The notes below the pieces were generated by a model. It was given only the letters and a program-made list of their open reading frames with translations, was not told the origin of the DNA and made no database searches. A DNA stretch of 64,000 nt from Cytophagales bacterium (GTDB taxonomy: Bacteria > Bacteroidota > Bacteroidia > Cytophagales > 172606-1), in the NCBI GenBank assembly GCA_030446715.1, contig JAUJMU010000001.1:845297-909296 (forward strand), given 5' to 3'. Below are positions 1 to 8,693 of this stretch, one piece after another. The position numbers and the translations under genes were made by a program. Positions within the stretch are counted from its first letter, which is position 1, and each line of letters begins with the position of its first letter.

Positions 1-834
1 ATTTACAACGGTTTCGGTGAAGGCATTTTCGTAGCCGTACCGCAGTGAACTGAGGCCAAGGGAAGCACCGAAGTAAAATTTATCGTCCACATTGCCGCCA
101 TAGCTCAGGTTCCACCTGCTTTGCGAACCCGTGGTTTCTACCGTTTCCTGCTGATTGGTTTCGAGCAGATTTTTGCCGGCGCCGCTTTCCCATGCTCCTG
201 GTGAATTGGGGACCGGATCTATCAGGTAGCCCAGATAAGCAATCTGGGCCCGCGCCACGCTTTCATCGACGTTCAGACCGATTTCACTTTCCGGGACGTC
301 CAGCCGGGGCAGTGAATTTCCTGTTTCCGGAATCCGGTAAGCCTGATCAGCCAGATAATCAGTGAAAGAACTCCGGTCATTCAACCCGCGGTAAGTAAAC
401 CGGTTCTGGAAAGAATTGATCCGCGAGTAACTGATGCCAAATGCACCACCGCGCCATTTACTGCCATTGGTCCCGGAGGCAGGCGATGCAAACACAACGC
501 CCATGTTGGCTATATTGAAATTGACCTTGCTGTCACGGTTATTGGTGGAAGCAGCATCGGCGTAGGGACGATAAGCCGCATTGGTGCCTGCAAAACTCAG
601 GGCGGGAGAAAAACTCCACTCCGACTTCCGGAAGAACCCCAGCCCGGCCGGGTTACCGGAAACGGAGGAAACATCGGCGCCCAGGGCCGTGTTGACACCG
701 CCCATGGCCTGAAAGCGGGCAGTTCCGTTAACACCGGTCTGCGAAAACCGCAAAGCATCCTGGGCGTATTGGGCGTGTGCTGTCAGCACGGGAAAAACGA
801 GTCCCGTGAGGATAATGATATGCCTTAATTTCAT
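1..834 (-). CDS. Outer-membrane transport protein, OmpP1/FadL/TodX-like (C-terminus beyond window)
   Basis: The frame is open from an ATG at 834 to the window edge (278 codons), so only the N-terminal part is seen. It begins with a signal peptide (MKLRHIIILTGLVFPVLTAHA, cut before QYAQDALR). Then follows the pattern of Bacteroidota OmpP1/FadL-like porins: FSQTGVNGTARFQAMGG, ALGADVSSVSGNPAGLGFFR, and later GGNVDDKFYFGASLGLSS. Proteins of this family form a beta-barrel in the outer membrane and are linked to uptake of hydrophobic compounds; the substrate here cannot be told. It lies downstream of the lipoprotein gene on the same strand, but a strong terminator separates the two, so it probably has its own promoter in the short gap. 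Confidence is good for an outer-membrane porin and moderate for the family name. Confidence 0.75.
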   Translation of the reverse strand, partial: MKLRHIIILTGLVFPVLTAHAQYAQDALRFSQTGVNGTARFQAMGGVNTALGADVSSVSGNPAGLGFFRKSEWSFSPALSFAGTNAAYRPYADAASTNNRDSKVNFNIANMGVVFASPASGTNGSKWRGGAFGISYSRINSFQNRFTYRGLNDRSSFTDYLADQAYRIPETGNSLPRLDVPESEIGLNVDESVARAQIAYLGYLIDPVPNSPGAWESGAGKNLLETNQQETVETTGSQSRWNLSYGGNVDDKFYFGASLGLSSLRYGYENAFTETVVN

Positions 835-861
835 CGGATTGTTGTATGGATTGTAAGAAAA

Positions 862-907
862 AAGGTATTCCGCTTCGGGAGCTGATGGCGAAGAAGCAGA
901 ATACCTT
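862..907 (-). terminator. Rho-independent terminator of the glycine-rich lipoprotein gene
   Basis: Arms 862-875 and 894-907 pair over 14 bp (one G-U type mismatch) around an 18-base loop. Read on the minus strand the stem is followed directly by a run of T (plus-strand A run at 857-863). It lies 30 bases past the stop of the lipoprotein gene. Confidence 0.8.
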
Positions 908-936
908 ATGTGAATTCAAAAAACTGAGCAGATAGC

Positions 937-2403
937 TTACTGCCCGCGGGGTGAACGTCCACCACCGCCGCTGCTGCCACTACTACCACTACTGCTTCCG
1001 CCGGAACGTCCGCCGGAGTAGCTTCCACTACTGCCGCTGCTGCCCGAAGACTGGCTGCCGGAACCACTGCTGTAGGTGTCGGTGCGGGACGGACGTGAGT
1101 AGCTGCCGCCACTGTTGCCGTCACTGCGGGGAGCAGAGTAGGTCGGGCGGGAATAGGTTCCGCTTCCGGTGCTTCCGCTGTTGCTATCGGTGCCGCTGTT
1201 ATTATAATACGTGCTGCTGCGTTGATTGTACGTATTGCTGCTGTTTGTATTGGACTCATTGCCCTGTGGCCGCACTGCCCGCGAAGGTCTTGCATATTCC
1301 TGACCAGAAGTGTTGCCCTCGGCAGGAGCAGCCGGCCGTGTTGTAATCACATCCGGATTGGCACTGGAACGACCATTGCCGCGGTTGTAGTCACTCTGGC
1401 CGCGTCCACCGTACGAATCAGGCGTGGATACTCTTTCGGGACGGGTTGGTCTTACCGGTGAGGCAACTGCATCCGGATTGGTATTGACACCGGCATTTGG
1501 CTGGTCTACCCGGCCGCTTCTGCCTCCGCCGCCATTGGCACCGCCACGTGGCAGGCTACCCTCATTCTGATCGGTCACCAGTTCAGAGCCGCGGCTGCTG
1601 CGCTGACCGTAGTTACGGTAGTTGGTATTGTCACGTCCGTTGTTGCCGCCGTTGCCCACGATCACCGTGTTGCCACCCCAGCCGCCCCCATAGTAGCCGC
1701 CACCCCAGCCCATACCCGGACCGTAGCCTGCGCCCATGCCCGGTCCCCAGAACGGATCATTCCAGCCCCAGGAGTTCCAGGCGCTGTAACCCCACCCGCC
1801 GCCACCCCATGCCATGCCGGGACCGTAGAACGGATCATGCCAGCCCCACGGGCGGCCCCAGCCTCCCCAGTTGTTGTAGGCAATGTTTATGCTTACTCCC
1901 GGACGGAAGCCCCAGTACGGGCGGTAGGAGAAAAACGGATCGTAATAGAAGGAAGACCACGCATTACGTGCGTAGAAAGGATCGAAGCCCACCGGGCTGA
2001 AGAACGGGTCATAATAAGCAGGCGAACTATACAGGTAACCACCACCGGCACCGGCAGTTACGCTGGGCCGTACGCTGCCAAACTTACGGCGGTCCGCCAT
2101 GTAGTTCTCGTCGTAATAGGTATCGCCGTCGCCTGTAGCCTCAACGTTGCGGTTGCTGCTCCGGGGAGTAGATTCCACGTAGTCAGGGTTAGCATTCTGT
2201 CCGTTGTAGGCGTTATTCTCCTGCCCCCTCATCTGATCATACTTTAAGGTGGAAGAGGAAGCGGAGGCAACTACTTGCTGCTCACGGTCTTTACTGGTGA
2301 AATACAGGTCATCGTATTCACCCTGCTGGGTGGTACGGGTGCCCGCACAACTCCACAAGCCCGCTGCTAAAGCAATTGCTGCGTATCGGGTTAAGGCTTT
2401 CAT
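937..2403 (-). CDS. Low-complexity Gly/Ser/Tyr/Arg-rich lipoprotein
   Basis: A 488-residue protein of unrecognised function. The N-terminus MKALTRYAAIALAAGLWSC is a lipoprotein signal with lipobox LWSC, so the mature protein should be lipid-anchored at Cys19. Residues 20-110 are polar and contain EYDDLYFTSKDRE. Residues about 130-250 are rich in aromatic residues and glycine, with near repeats of the type GWxDPFxGPGM (GWHDPFYGPGMAWGG, GWNDPFWGPGMGAG). From about 250 to the end it is Ser/Gly/Asn/Arg-rich with no predicted fold. The composition suggests an extended, possibly surface or adhesive polymer, but that is inference. The gene is divergent from proS and has its own terminator. Several long open frames on the opposite strand here are composition artefacts. 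Confidence 0.7.
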   Translation of the reverse strand: MKALTRYAAIALAAGLWSCAGTRTTQQGEYDDLYFTSKDREQQVVASASSSTLKYDQMRGQENNAYNGQNANPDYVESTPRSSNRNVEATGDGDTYYDENYMADRRKFGSVRPSVTAGAGGGYLYSSPAYYDPFFSPVGFDPFYARNAWSSFYYDPFFSYRPYWGFRPGVSINIAYNNWGGWGRPWGWHDPFYGPGMAWGGGGWGYSAWNSWGWNDPFWGPGMGAGYGPGMGWGGGYYGGGWGGNTVIVGNGGNNGRDNTNYRNYGQRSSRGSELVTDQNEGSLPRGGANGGGGRSGRVDQPNAGVNTNPDAVASPVRPTRPERVSTPDSYGGRGQSDYNRGNGRSSANPDVITTRPAAPAEGNTSGQEYARPSRAVRPQGNESNTNSSNTYNQRSSTYYNNSGTDSNSGSTGSGTYSRPTYSAPRSDGNSGGSYSRPSRTDTYSSGSGSQSSGSSGSSGSYSGGRSGGSSSGSSGSSGGGGRSPRGQ

Positions 2404-2746
2404 ATTTTAAGGATTTAAAAGTAAAACGGCGTTCCGGCTTATTGTTCTTATACGGGCAGGGTAGCAAATAGATTGTACTCATTAAATTCTATCTTTGCCG
2501 CACTTCCCGTTACCTGTGACAGACCGATAACAAAATGATCACCGGCTAAGGCAAGTAAATATACAGTTATTGAAAACAAAATCCGTACCGGAAAAGGTCT
2601 TGCAATAATTATTTTTTAACATATTTTAATGCTACCTGGACGATAAAAATACACAGTAAGTGCTGCCGGAGCAGTTGCTCCGTTCAATATACTGTTTTAT
2701 GGTCCATCATTACCACTGGTAACCATATTTTAAAGAAACTGATTCC
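2404..2746. other. Divergent intergenic region, lipoprotein gene / proS
   Basis: This 343-base AT-rich region must hold promoters for both neighbours. On the plus strand TATCTTTG at 2490-2497 matches the Bacteroidota -7 box TAnnTTTG exactly, but it is about 250 bases ahead of proS and no TTTG sits at the right -33 distance, so its use is uncertain. No RNA structure or small gene was recognised. Confidence 0.4.
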
Positions 2747-4225
2747 ATGAGTAAAGGATTACCTAAACGCAGTGAAGATTATTCGGCCTGGTACAACGAA
2801 CTGGTGAAGCGGGCTGACCTGGCCGAGAATTCCTCCGTAAGGGGGTGCATGGTGATCAAACCCTACGGGTATTCCATTTGGGAAAAAATGCAGGCGGCCC
2901 TCGATAAAATGTTCAAAGACACCGGCCACACCAATGCCTATTTTCCCATATTCGTACCCAAAAGTCTGTTTGAAGCCGAAGAGAAGAACGCTGAAGGTTT
3001 TGCGAAGGAATGCGCCGTAGTAACGCATTACCGCCTGAAAAGCAATCCGGATAAAAAGGGCAAGCTGATGGTTGATCCGGAAGCAAGGCTGGAGGAAGAA
3101 CTGATTATCCGGCCTACGAGTGAAGCCATTATCTGGAGTACTTACAAGAACTGGGTGCAGTCGTACCGCGACCTGCCGCTGCTCATCAACCAATGGGCCA
3201 ATGTAGTCCGCTGGGAAATGCGTACCCGGCTCTTCCTGCGGACGGCGGAATTTCTCTGGCAGGAAGGCCACACGGCACACGCCACTGCTGCCGAAGCCGT
3301 AGCCGAAACAAAACAGATGCTGGACGTATACGCCACTTTTGCCGAAGAGTTCATTGCCCTGCCCGTGATCCGGGGCGTGAAAACGCCCAACGAACGGTTT
3401 GCCGGTGCCGAAGATACCTATTGCATTGAAGCCCTGATGCAGGACGGAAAAGCCCTGCAGGCGGGTACTTCGCACTTTCTGGGGCAAAACTTTGCCAAAG
3501 CTTTTGATGTGCAGTTTGCCGGCAAGGATGGCAAGCTCGAATACGTCTGGGGAACTTCGTGGGGCGTAAGTACCCGGCTGATGGGTGCTCTGATTATGGC
3601 TCACTCTGACGACGAGGGACTGGTGCTGCCCCCCAAACTGGCTCCGATTCAGGTGGTCATCGTACCTGTTTTCCGGAATGAAGATCAGCTCAATGCTGTT
3701 TCGGAGAAAATTCAGCCCCTGATGAAAGAACTGCGGGAAAGGGGCATATCGGTAAAGTTTGACACCCGCGACACGCAGTCGCCGGGCTGGAAATTTGCCG
3801 AATACGAGCTGAAGGGCGTACCGGTGCGGCTCGCAGTGGGCCCGCGTGATCTCGAAAACAACACCGTGGAGGTAGCCCGCCGCGATACGAAAGAAAAGAA
3901 AGTATACAACCTCGACAACCTGGCCGGCCAGATCGAAGCCCTGCTGGCCGATATTCAGCAGAGTATTTACCACAAGGCACTGTCCTTCCGCTCCGCAAAT
4001 ACAACCAGCGTAGAGGATTATGCCACCTTCAAAGAGGTGCTGGATGGAAAAGGCGGATTTATCTCCGCCCACTGGGACGGGACGGCTGAAACGGAGGAGA
4101 AGATAAAGGAGGAGACCAAAGCCACCATCCGCTGCATACCATTAGACGCCATTGAGGAAGAAGGCAGGTGCATGTACTCTGGCAAGCCCTCCGGCCGGCG
4201 GGTGATTTTTGCCCGGGCGTATTAG
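2747..4225 (+). CDS. proS: Prolyl-tRNA synthetase, short archaeal/eukaryote-like type
   Basis: Charges tRNA-Pro with proline in the cytoplasm. The 492-residue product has the short (type 3) architecture without the bacterial insertion domain. It opens with [20 protein letters not shown] and [20 protein letters not shown]. Class II motif 2 is seen around [20 protein letters not shown], the proline-site TSHFLGQNF follows, and motif 3 lies near [14 protein letters not shown]. An anticodon-binding domain (about residues 295-400) and the C-terminal extension ending in [14 protein letters not shown] complete it. The ATG at 2747 gives full family length. No frameshift is present, in contrast to several non-essential genes nearby. 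A hairpin terminator follows. Confidence 0.97.
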   Translation: MSKGLPKRSEDYSAWYNELVKRADLAENSSVRGCMVIKPYGYSIWEKMQAALDKMFKDTGHTNAYFPIFVPKSLFEAEEKNAEGFAKECAVVTHYRLKSNPDKKGKLMVDPEARLEEELIIRPTSEAIIWSTYKNWVQSYRDLPLLINQWANVVRWEMRTRLFLRTAEFLWQEGHTAHATAAEAVAETKQMLDVYATFAEEFIALPVIRGVKTPNERFAGAEDTYCIEALMQDGKALQAGTSHFLGQNFAKAFDVQFAGKDGKLEYVWGTSWGVSTRLMGALIMAHSDDEGLVLPPKLAPIQVVIVPVFRNEDQLNAVSEKIQPLMKELRERGISVKFDTRDTQSPGWKFAEYELKGVPVRLAVGPRDLENNTVEVARRDTKEKKVYNLDNLAGQIEALLADIQQSIYHKALSFRSANTTSVEDYATFKEVLDGKGGFISAHWDGTAETEEKIKEETKATIRCIPLDAIEEEGRCMYSGKPSGRRVIFARAY

Positions 4226-4252
4226 GGGTTCAGGCGTTTGAGGGTTTGGGAG

Positions 4253-4290
4253 TGTAGCGTTACCGGATCTGGTAACGCTACATTTCCTGT
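4253..4290 (+). terminator. Terminator after proS
   Basis: Perfect 12-bp arms at 4253-4264 (TGTAGCGTTACC) and 4271-4282 around a 6-base loop, followed by TTTCCTGTTTT. It sits 28 bases after the proS stop. A 13-base direct repeat (TTAACCAGTATAT) follows at 4292-4320. Confidence 0.8.
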
Positions 4291-4426
4291 TTTAACCAGT
4301 ATATTTTTTAACCAGTATATTAAATATAAGTCAGCAGGTCACCTGGTCAGGGAATGGGTTATCTTTTACCGGTTGCCCTGCCGCAATCATTCCTCAACTC
4401 CCAAACTTCTCAATTCACTAACTCCC

Positions 4427-4900
4427 ATGGAATGGTTTGCCCTCATTTCGCTGCTTCTTTTCGCCCTGGTGCTGATCGTGGTGGAAATCATATTTATTCC
4501 CGGCACCACCCTGTTTGGAATTGCAGGGTTCATTCTGGCCATTATCGGGTTCTGGATCAGCTTCGCTACGTTAGGCTCCACCACCGGATTTATAGTCCTT
4601 GCCGCCTTTCTGGTGCTGGCGGGACTCACCATTTATTACAGCATGAAGAAGCGGGTCTGGAGGCGCTTTGCCCTGCAAAACAAAATCAGCAGCCGGGTAA
4701 ACGACGACGAAAGGTTCATGCTTCAGGTGGGTGAAACGGGCGAAACCATTTCGGCGCTGCGCCCTTCCGGAAAAGCCGGGTTCGGCAACCATATAGTGGA
4801 AGTGCAGACCCTGGGGAATTTTTTAGATGAGAAGGAGAAAATCCGGGTCGTACGCATTGACCACAACAAAATATTCGTCGAACCTGCGGGTATTGAATAG
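4427..4900 (+). CDS. NfeD-family membrane protein
   Basis: A 157-residue protein starting MEWFALISLLLFALVLIVVE. Three hydrophobic segments (about residues 4-22, 25-48, 50-70) are followed by a soluble C-terminal domain typical of NfeD proteins, an OB-fold (MLQVGETGETISALRPSGKAGF, then IRVVRIDHNKIFVEP). The frame is open for 63 more codons upstream, but that part is not protein-like and the hydrophobic start at 4427 fits the family. It lies 141 bases ahead of floA on the same strand. NfeD and flotillin-like proteins are commonly encoded together, and NfeD is thought to work with the flotillin scaffold at the membrane. No Shine-Dalgarno sequence precedes it, only a G-poor C/A/T-rich leader. Confidence 0.88.
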   Translation: MEWFALISLLLFALVLIVVEIIFIPGTTLFGIAGFILAIIGFWISFATLGSTTGFIVLAAFLVLAGLTIYYSMKKRVWRRFALQNKISSRVNDDERFMLQVGETGETISALRPSGKAGFGNHIVEVQTLGNFLDEKEKIRVVRIDHNKIFVEPAGIE

Positions 4901-5041
4901 CGGCTGCCGCATTATTCATCAAAACTTTGGCAGTCTTGGGGGTTAGTGCTAATTTCCCCCTTGAAGGAATAATAGCCCACCGCAACGAATTTTTCTCTCC
5001 TCAACTCTTAATCTCTTAACTTCAAAACTCCCGAACCCCCT

Positions 5042-6019
5042 ATGGAAGGTTTAACGTTCATAGTACTGATCGTACTGGCGATCATTGCATTCTTTGTTTT
5101 TCTGTATTTTGTTCCCGTCAATCTTTGGATCACCGCCATTTTCTCCGGTGTGAAGGTGAGCCTTTTCGAACTGATCTTCATGCGCATACGGAAAGTGCCA
5201 CCCAGCCTTATTGTGCAGTCCATGATTACGTCTACCAAAGCCGGCCTTAACCTTACCACCGCCGACTTGGAAACCCACTTTCTGGCTGGCGGACACGTTC
5301 CCTCGGTAATCAAAGCCCTGATTTCGGCCGACAAAGCCAATATTAACCTCACCTTTAAGCAGGCGGCTGCCATTGATCTGGCGGGGCGGGATGTGTTTGA
5401 GGCTGTCCAGATTTCGGTGAACCCGCGGGTGATCAACACGCCCAATGTAGCCGCCGTGGCTCAGGACGGTATTCAATTGATTGCCAAGGCCCGCGTTACC
5501 GTACGGGTAAACATTGCCCAACTGGTAGGTGGTGCCGGTGAGGAAACCATTCTGGCCCGCGTAGGGGAAGGCATTGTAACCTCTATCGGTTCTTCCAAGA
5601 CGCATAAAGCAGTACTCGAAAACCCGGATATGATTTCGCGGCTGGTGCTGCAGAAAGGTCTGGATGCCGGTACTGCCTATGAAATTCTCTCCATTGACAT
5701 CGCTGACATTGACGTTGGTGCCAACATCGGAGCCAAACTGCAGATAGACCAGGCCAACGCCGATCTGAAAGTAGCTGAGGCCAAAGCAGAAGAACGCCGC
5801 GCCATGGCCGTAGCCGTTGAGCAGGAAAACCGCGCCAAAGCCCAGGATGCCCGGGCCCGGGTGATCGAAGCCGAAGCGGAAGTGCCCCGGGCCCTGGCCG
5901 AAGCTTTCCGGAGCGGTAACCTCGGCATTATGGACTACTACCGCATGCAGAACCTGCAGGCAGACACCGACATGCGCAGCAACATTGCCGGCGGAGGCCA
6001 GGACACGAAGAAAAGCTAG
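5042..6019 (+). CDS. floA: Flotillin-like protein FloA
   Basis: A 325-residue membrane scaffold protein of the SPFH/flotillin class that organises membrane microdomains. An N-terminal membrane segment ([20 protein letters not shown]) is followed by the FloA-type domain: [20 protein letters not shown], then [20 protein letters not shown] and [20 protein letters not shown]. The helical, charged C-terminal half (residues about 235-300, alternating Ala/Glu/Lys/Arg) is the usual coiled-coil part and ends in a short GGGQDTKKS tail. Length and order of motifs match the family throughout. It forms an operon-like pair with the NfeD gene upstream. The start ATG at 5042 is preceded by a long C-rich, G-poor leader. 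Confidence 0.95.
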   Translation: MEGLTFIVLIVLAIIAFFVFLYFVPVNLWITAIFSGVKVSLFELIFMRIRKVPPSLIVQSMITSTKAGLNLTTADLETHFLAGGHVPSVIKALISADKANINLTFKQAAAIDLAGRDVFEAVQISVNPRVINTPNVAAVAQDGIQLIAKARVTVRVNIAQLVGGAGEETILARVGEGIVTSIGSSKTHKAVLENPDMISRLVLQKGLDAGTAYEILSIDIADIDVGANIGAKLQIDQANADLKVAEAKAEERRAMAVAVEQENRAKAQDARARVIEAEAEVPRALAEAFRSGNLGIMDYYRMQNLQADTDMRSNIAGGGQDTKKS

Positions 6020-6199
6020 GGTTTCAATTGATAATTAGACTGATGGTTCAGTGAGGCTGGTGCAGGTTGCTGTTATTCATCACCAGGACCGGGATTGATC
6101 CCTCCTGTCGAGGAACAACAGCCATACATTTCTTTTTGAATAAAAGCCTGATCAGGCTGGCTCTGTACCCATATCTGAATACCCGATAACAATTTTCGT

Positions 6200-6784
6200 A
6201 TGAATCACGCGTGGCTTGAGTATGCCAAACGAATTGCGGCCATTGCACAGGCCGGCCTGACGTACGCAGTCAATGACTATGACCGGGAGCGGTACCAGGA
6301 ACTGCAGGACATGGGTGTAGAAATGATTTCGCGCCTGGCTGATGAGCCGGTGGAGAAGATCCGGCCGCTGTTTACCAACGAAACCGGCTACCAGACGCCG
6401 AAAGTGGACATACGGGCCGTTATTTTCCGTGATGGCAAGATTGCGATGGTCCACGAGAAAATTGACAACTGCTGGTCGCTGCCCGGTGGGTGGGCTGATA
6501 TAGGTTACTCACCGGCGGAGGTGGCTGTGAAAGAGGCCCGGGAAGAAGCCGGGCTGGAAGTGGAAGCCGTGCGTCTGCTGGCCGTGATGGATAAGAAATT
6601 CCATCCGCACCCGCCTTCTCCCTTTCACGTGTACAAAATGTTCATCCTTTGCCGCATTACCGGAGGAACCTTAGCCGCCGGCATGGAAACATTCAATGCC
6701 GGGTTTTTCGGACCGGATGAATTGCCCCCTCCGTCAGTCGAACGCAACACTCTTTCGCAGATCCGGCTCATGTTGACTTCCTGA
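6200..6784 (+). CDS. NUDIX hydrolase with N-terminal extension domain
   Basis: A 194-residue NUDIX hydrolase, probably acting on ADP-ribose or a related nucleoside diphosphate. Residues 1-60 (WLEYAKRIAAIAQAGLTYAV and on) form the helical N-terminal domain found in one NUDIX subfamily. The NUDIX box starts at LPGGWADIGYSPAEVAVKEA and ends REEAGL: the catalytic Glu pair is present, but the first Glu of the box is replaced by Tyr and the canonical Arg by Lys. The substrate is not determinable. The gene stands alone between floA and the convergent fmt. The start at 6200 keeps the full N-terminal domain. Confidence 0.88.
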   Translation: MNHAWLEYAKRIAAIAQAGLTYAVNDYDRERYQELQDMGVEMISRLADEPVEKIRPLFTNETGYQTPKVDIRAVIFRDGKIAMVHEKIDNCWSLPGGWADIGYSPAEVAVKEAREEAGLEVEAVRLLAVMDKKFHPHPPSPFHVYKMFILCRITGGTLAAGMETFNAGFFGPDELPPPSVERNTLSQIRLMLTS

Positions 6785-6820
6785 ACCAGCCCGAAAAAGC
6801 AGTAATATTTGACTAAGAAT

Positions 6821-6868
6821 AATTCTCAATTCTCAATTCTCAATTCTCAATTCTCAATTCTCAATTCC
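6821..6868. repeat. Perfect heptanucleotide tandem repeat (AATTCTC)6.9
   Basis: Six exact copies of AATTCTC plus a partial seventh. The array fills the gap between the convergent NUDIX gene and fmt and abuts the fmt stop codon at 6869. The 7-base period recurs with different words in many other intergenic regions of this window. Confidence 0.97.
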
Positions 6869-7795
6869 TTACAGCTTGTTGCCGCGCAGAAACTCGCCGG
6901 TACGCATCCGTTTCTTGCCTTCCAGTTGAAGCTCATCAACGGCCAGCCAGCCGTCAGCAGTCCTGAAATGCAGAAACGATTTGCCGTCGGTGCGGTACTG
7001 GCCCGGAGCGGCGTCTTCGGGAGCTGAAGCCGTAACCAAACTGGCAAAGTAAATCTTGCATAGTTTGTCCCCTATTTTGGTCCAGGCGGCCGGGTAAGGG
7101 GAAAGGCCGCGGATGAAGTTGCGCACCTTTCCGGAGGGCTGATTCCAGTTGATTTCGCATATTTCCTTAAACAGCTTGGGGGCCGGAGTGAGCGTAGCCA
7201 GAACCGGTTGCGGTGCGGTATTGTAGTTCCCGGTCCCGATCATCTGCACGGTCTTCAGCACCAGCCCGGCTCCCTTTTGCCTCAGCCGCTCAGAAAGCGT
7301 GCCGGCCGTGTCGTCTTCGCGGACCGGCTCCTTTTCCTGCAGCAGCATATCACCGGTGTCAATTTCGTGGCGGATAAAAAAGGTGGTAAGGCCGGTTTCG
7401 GTGTCGCCGTGCATAATGGCCCAGTTGATGGGAGCCGCGCCGCGGTACTGCGGCAGCAGCGAGGCGTGCAGATTGAAAGTGCCCAGCGGCGGCATGTTCC
7501 AGACGGCCTCCGGCAGCATCCGGAAAGCTACCACGATTTGCAGCGCCGCCTCGTAAGACCGTAGCTCCTCCTGAAAGTCAGGAGATTTCAGGTTGGTGGG
7601 CTGCAGTACGGGCACGTTGTACCGCAGGGCCACCTCCTTTACCGGCGAAGGCGTCACCTTCAGTCCGCGGCCCGCCGGCTTGTCAGGTGCCGTAATCACG
7701 GCCACTACATTGTAATCATTCCGGAGCAGGATTTCCAGACTTGGCACCGCAAATTCGGGAGTGCCCATAAAGATGATTCTCAGGGGTGAAGCCAT
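6869..7795 (-). CDS. fmt: Methionyl-tRNA formyltransferase
   Basis: Formylates Met-tRNA(fMet) with 10-formyl-tetrahydrofolate for translation initiation. The 308-residue product starts MASPLRIIFMGTPEFAVPSL. The catalytic core is visible as FNLHASLLPQYRGAAPINWA (formyl-transfer Asn and His, and the SLLPxYRG signature) followed by HEIDTGDMLLQE. The C-terminal tRNA-binding domain (about residues 205-308) includes NFIRGLSPYPAAWTKI. The ATG at 7795 was preferred to a TTG two codons upstream. The stop abuts a heptanucleotide repeat array. Confidence 0.96.
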   Translation of the reverse strand: MASPLRIIFMGTPEFAVPSLEILLRNDYNVVAVITAPDKPAGRGLKVTPSPVKEVALRYNVPVLQPTNLKSPDFQEELRSYEAALQIVVAFRMLPEAVWNMPPLGTFNLHASLLPQYRGAAPINWAIMHGDTETGLTTFFIRHEIDTGDMLLQEKEPVREDDTAGTLSERLRQKGAGLVLKTVQMIGTGNYNTAPQPVLATLTPAPKLFKEICEINWNQPSGKVRNFIRGLSPYPAAWTKIGDKLCKIYFASLVTASAPEDAAPGQYRTDGKSFLHFRTADGWLAVDELQLEGKKRMRTGEFLRGNKL

Positions 7796-8064
7796 ATTCA
7801 AACCTACGGAAAGAAGCGTTTACCGGCAAAGCGCAGAGGTTGCCGTTCACACTATGAATTAACCGGGATATTTTAGGAAAGATACCGGAAGAAAATTTGT
7901 GCAACTCAGGCGTCGCGTTTGCCAATTTGAACCGATATTATTAAGTTTAGGATTCACTGGAAAATCTGGCTGCCCCGCTGATGATGCACCATACACTCCC
8001 TTTTATTGATTGTAGCTGACGCTTTATCTGCAATAGCGGTTTAGAGATTTGCAGAACGGTTTAG

Positions 8065-8072
8065 TAACTTTG
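8065..8072 (+). promoter_or_regulatory. Candidate -7 box upstream of greA
   Basis: TAACTTTG is an exact match to the Bacteroidota -7 consensus TAnnTTTG, 40 bases ahead of the greA ATG. A TTTG lies at 8048-8051, closer than the usual -33 spacing, so only the -7 element is called. Confidence 0.5.
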
Positions 8073-8111
8073 CCGTTCTTTTTTATTGGAAAAAATTAAC
8101 TGAATGATAAG

Positions 8112-8585
8112 ATGGCTAAGATTTCGTATTACACTGAAGAAGGACTGAATAAGCTGAAAGAAGAGCTGAACGAGCTGAGAGTCAGGGGAAGGGCCTCCAT
8201 TGCCCGCCAGATTGCCGAGGCCCGGGACAAAGGCGACCTGAGCGAAAACGCCGAATATGACGCGGCCAAAGACGCCCAGGGCCTGCTGGAACTCAAAATC
8301 TCAAAGCTGGAAGAAGTGGTGGCCAATGCCCGGCTCATTGACGAATCTTCCATAGATGCTTCGCAGGTAGCTGTTTTGTCTACTGTCAAAATCAAGAATA
8401 AGAAAAACGGTGCTACCGTCAAGTATACGCTGGTATCTGAAGAGGAAGCCGATCTGAAGGCCGGAAAGATCTCCGTACAGTCGCCCATCGGCAAAGGACT
8501 GCTCGGCAAACGTGTAGGCGAAATGGCTTCCATTACTGTGCCTGCCGGCCAGATGGAGTTTGAAGTAATGGAAATCAGCCGGTAA
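8112..8585 (+). CDS. greA: Transcription elongation factor GreA
   Basis: Rescues backtracked RNA polymerase by stimulating transcript cleavage. The 157-residue product has the coiled-coil N-terminal domain (YYTEEGLNKLKEELNELRVR, then ARDKGDLSENAEYDAAKDAQ, which carries the acidic tip DLSENAEYD) and the C-terminal FKBP-like domain with SPIGKGLLGKRVGEMASITV. Length and motifs are exactly those of GreA. It is probably expressed from the -7 box 40 bases upstream, and is followed by a heptad repeat region and the HIT-protein gene. Confidence 0.97.
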   Translation: MAKISYYTEEGLNKLKEELNELRVRGRASIARQIAEARDKGDLSENAEYDAAKDAQGLLELKISKLEEVVANARLIDESSIDASQVAVLSTVKIKNKKNGATVKYTLVSEEEADLKAGKISVQSPIGKGLLGKRVGEMASITVPAGQMEFEVMEISR

Positions 8586-8590
8586 ATATA

Positions 8591-8693
8591 GTTATTCGTT
8601 ATTCGTTATTCGTTGTTGGTTATTCGTAAACAGTCAGAGATTATCCTTACGGAAGCATGCAACCAACCACCAGCAACTACTAACCAAAGAAAC
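8591..8693. repeat. Heptad dyad between greA and the HIT gene
   Basis: From 8591 five consecutive heptads read GTTATTC three times, GTTGTTG, GTTATTC. From 8660 to the ATG of the next gene the words are C/A-rich and of the opposite sense: CAACCAA, CCACCAG, CAACTAC, TAACCAA, AGAAAC. The two halves are roughly complementary and so form a degenerate dyad spanning the gap, with the G-containing half next to the stop codon and the C-rich half next to the start codon. Confidence 0.85.

Noticed and set aside
951-2247. Several long open frames on the plus strand opposite the lipoprotein gene
   Set aside because: They are Cys/Arg/Pro-rich with no fold-like pattern and mirror the low-complexity Gly/Ser codons of the real gene on the other strand.
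2759-4072. A 437-codon open frame opposite proS
   Set aside because: proS is unmistakable on the plus strand; the antisense frame has no motifs and results from high-GC codon usage.
4238-4426. N-terminal extension of the NfeD protein
   Set aside because: The 63 extra codons run through the proS terminator and a C-rich leader and are not protein-like; the hydrophobic start at 4427 fits the family.
6821-6868. CRISPR-like repeat
   Set aside because: The units are contiguous 7-mers without spacers and no cas gene is present.
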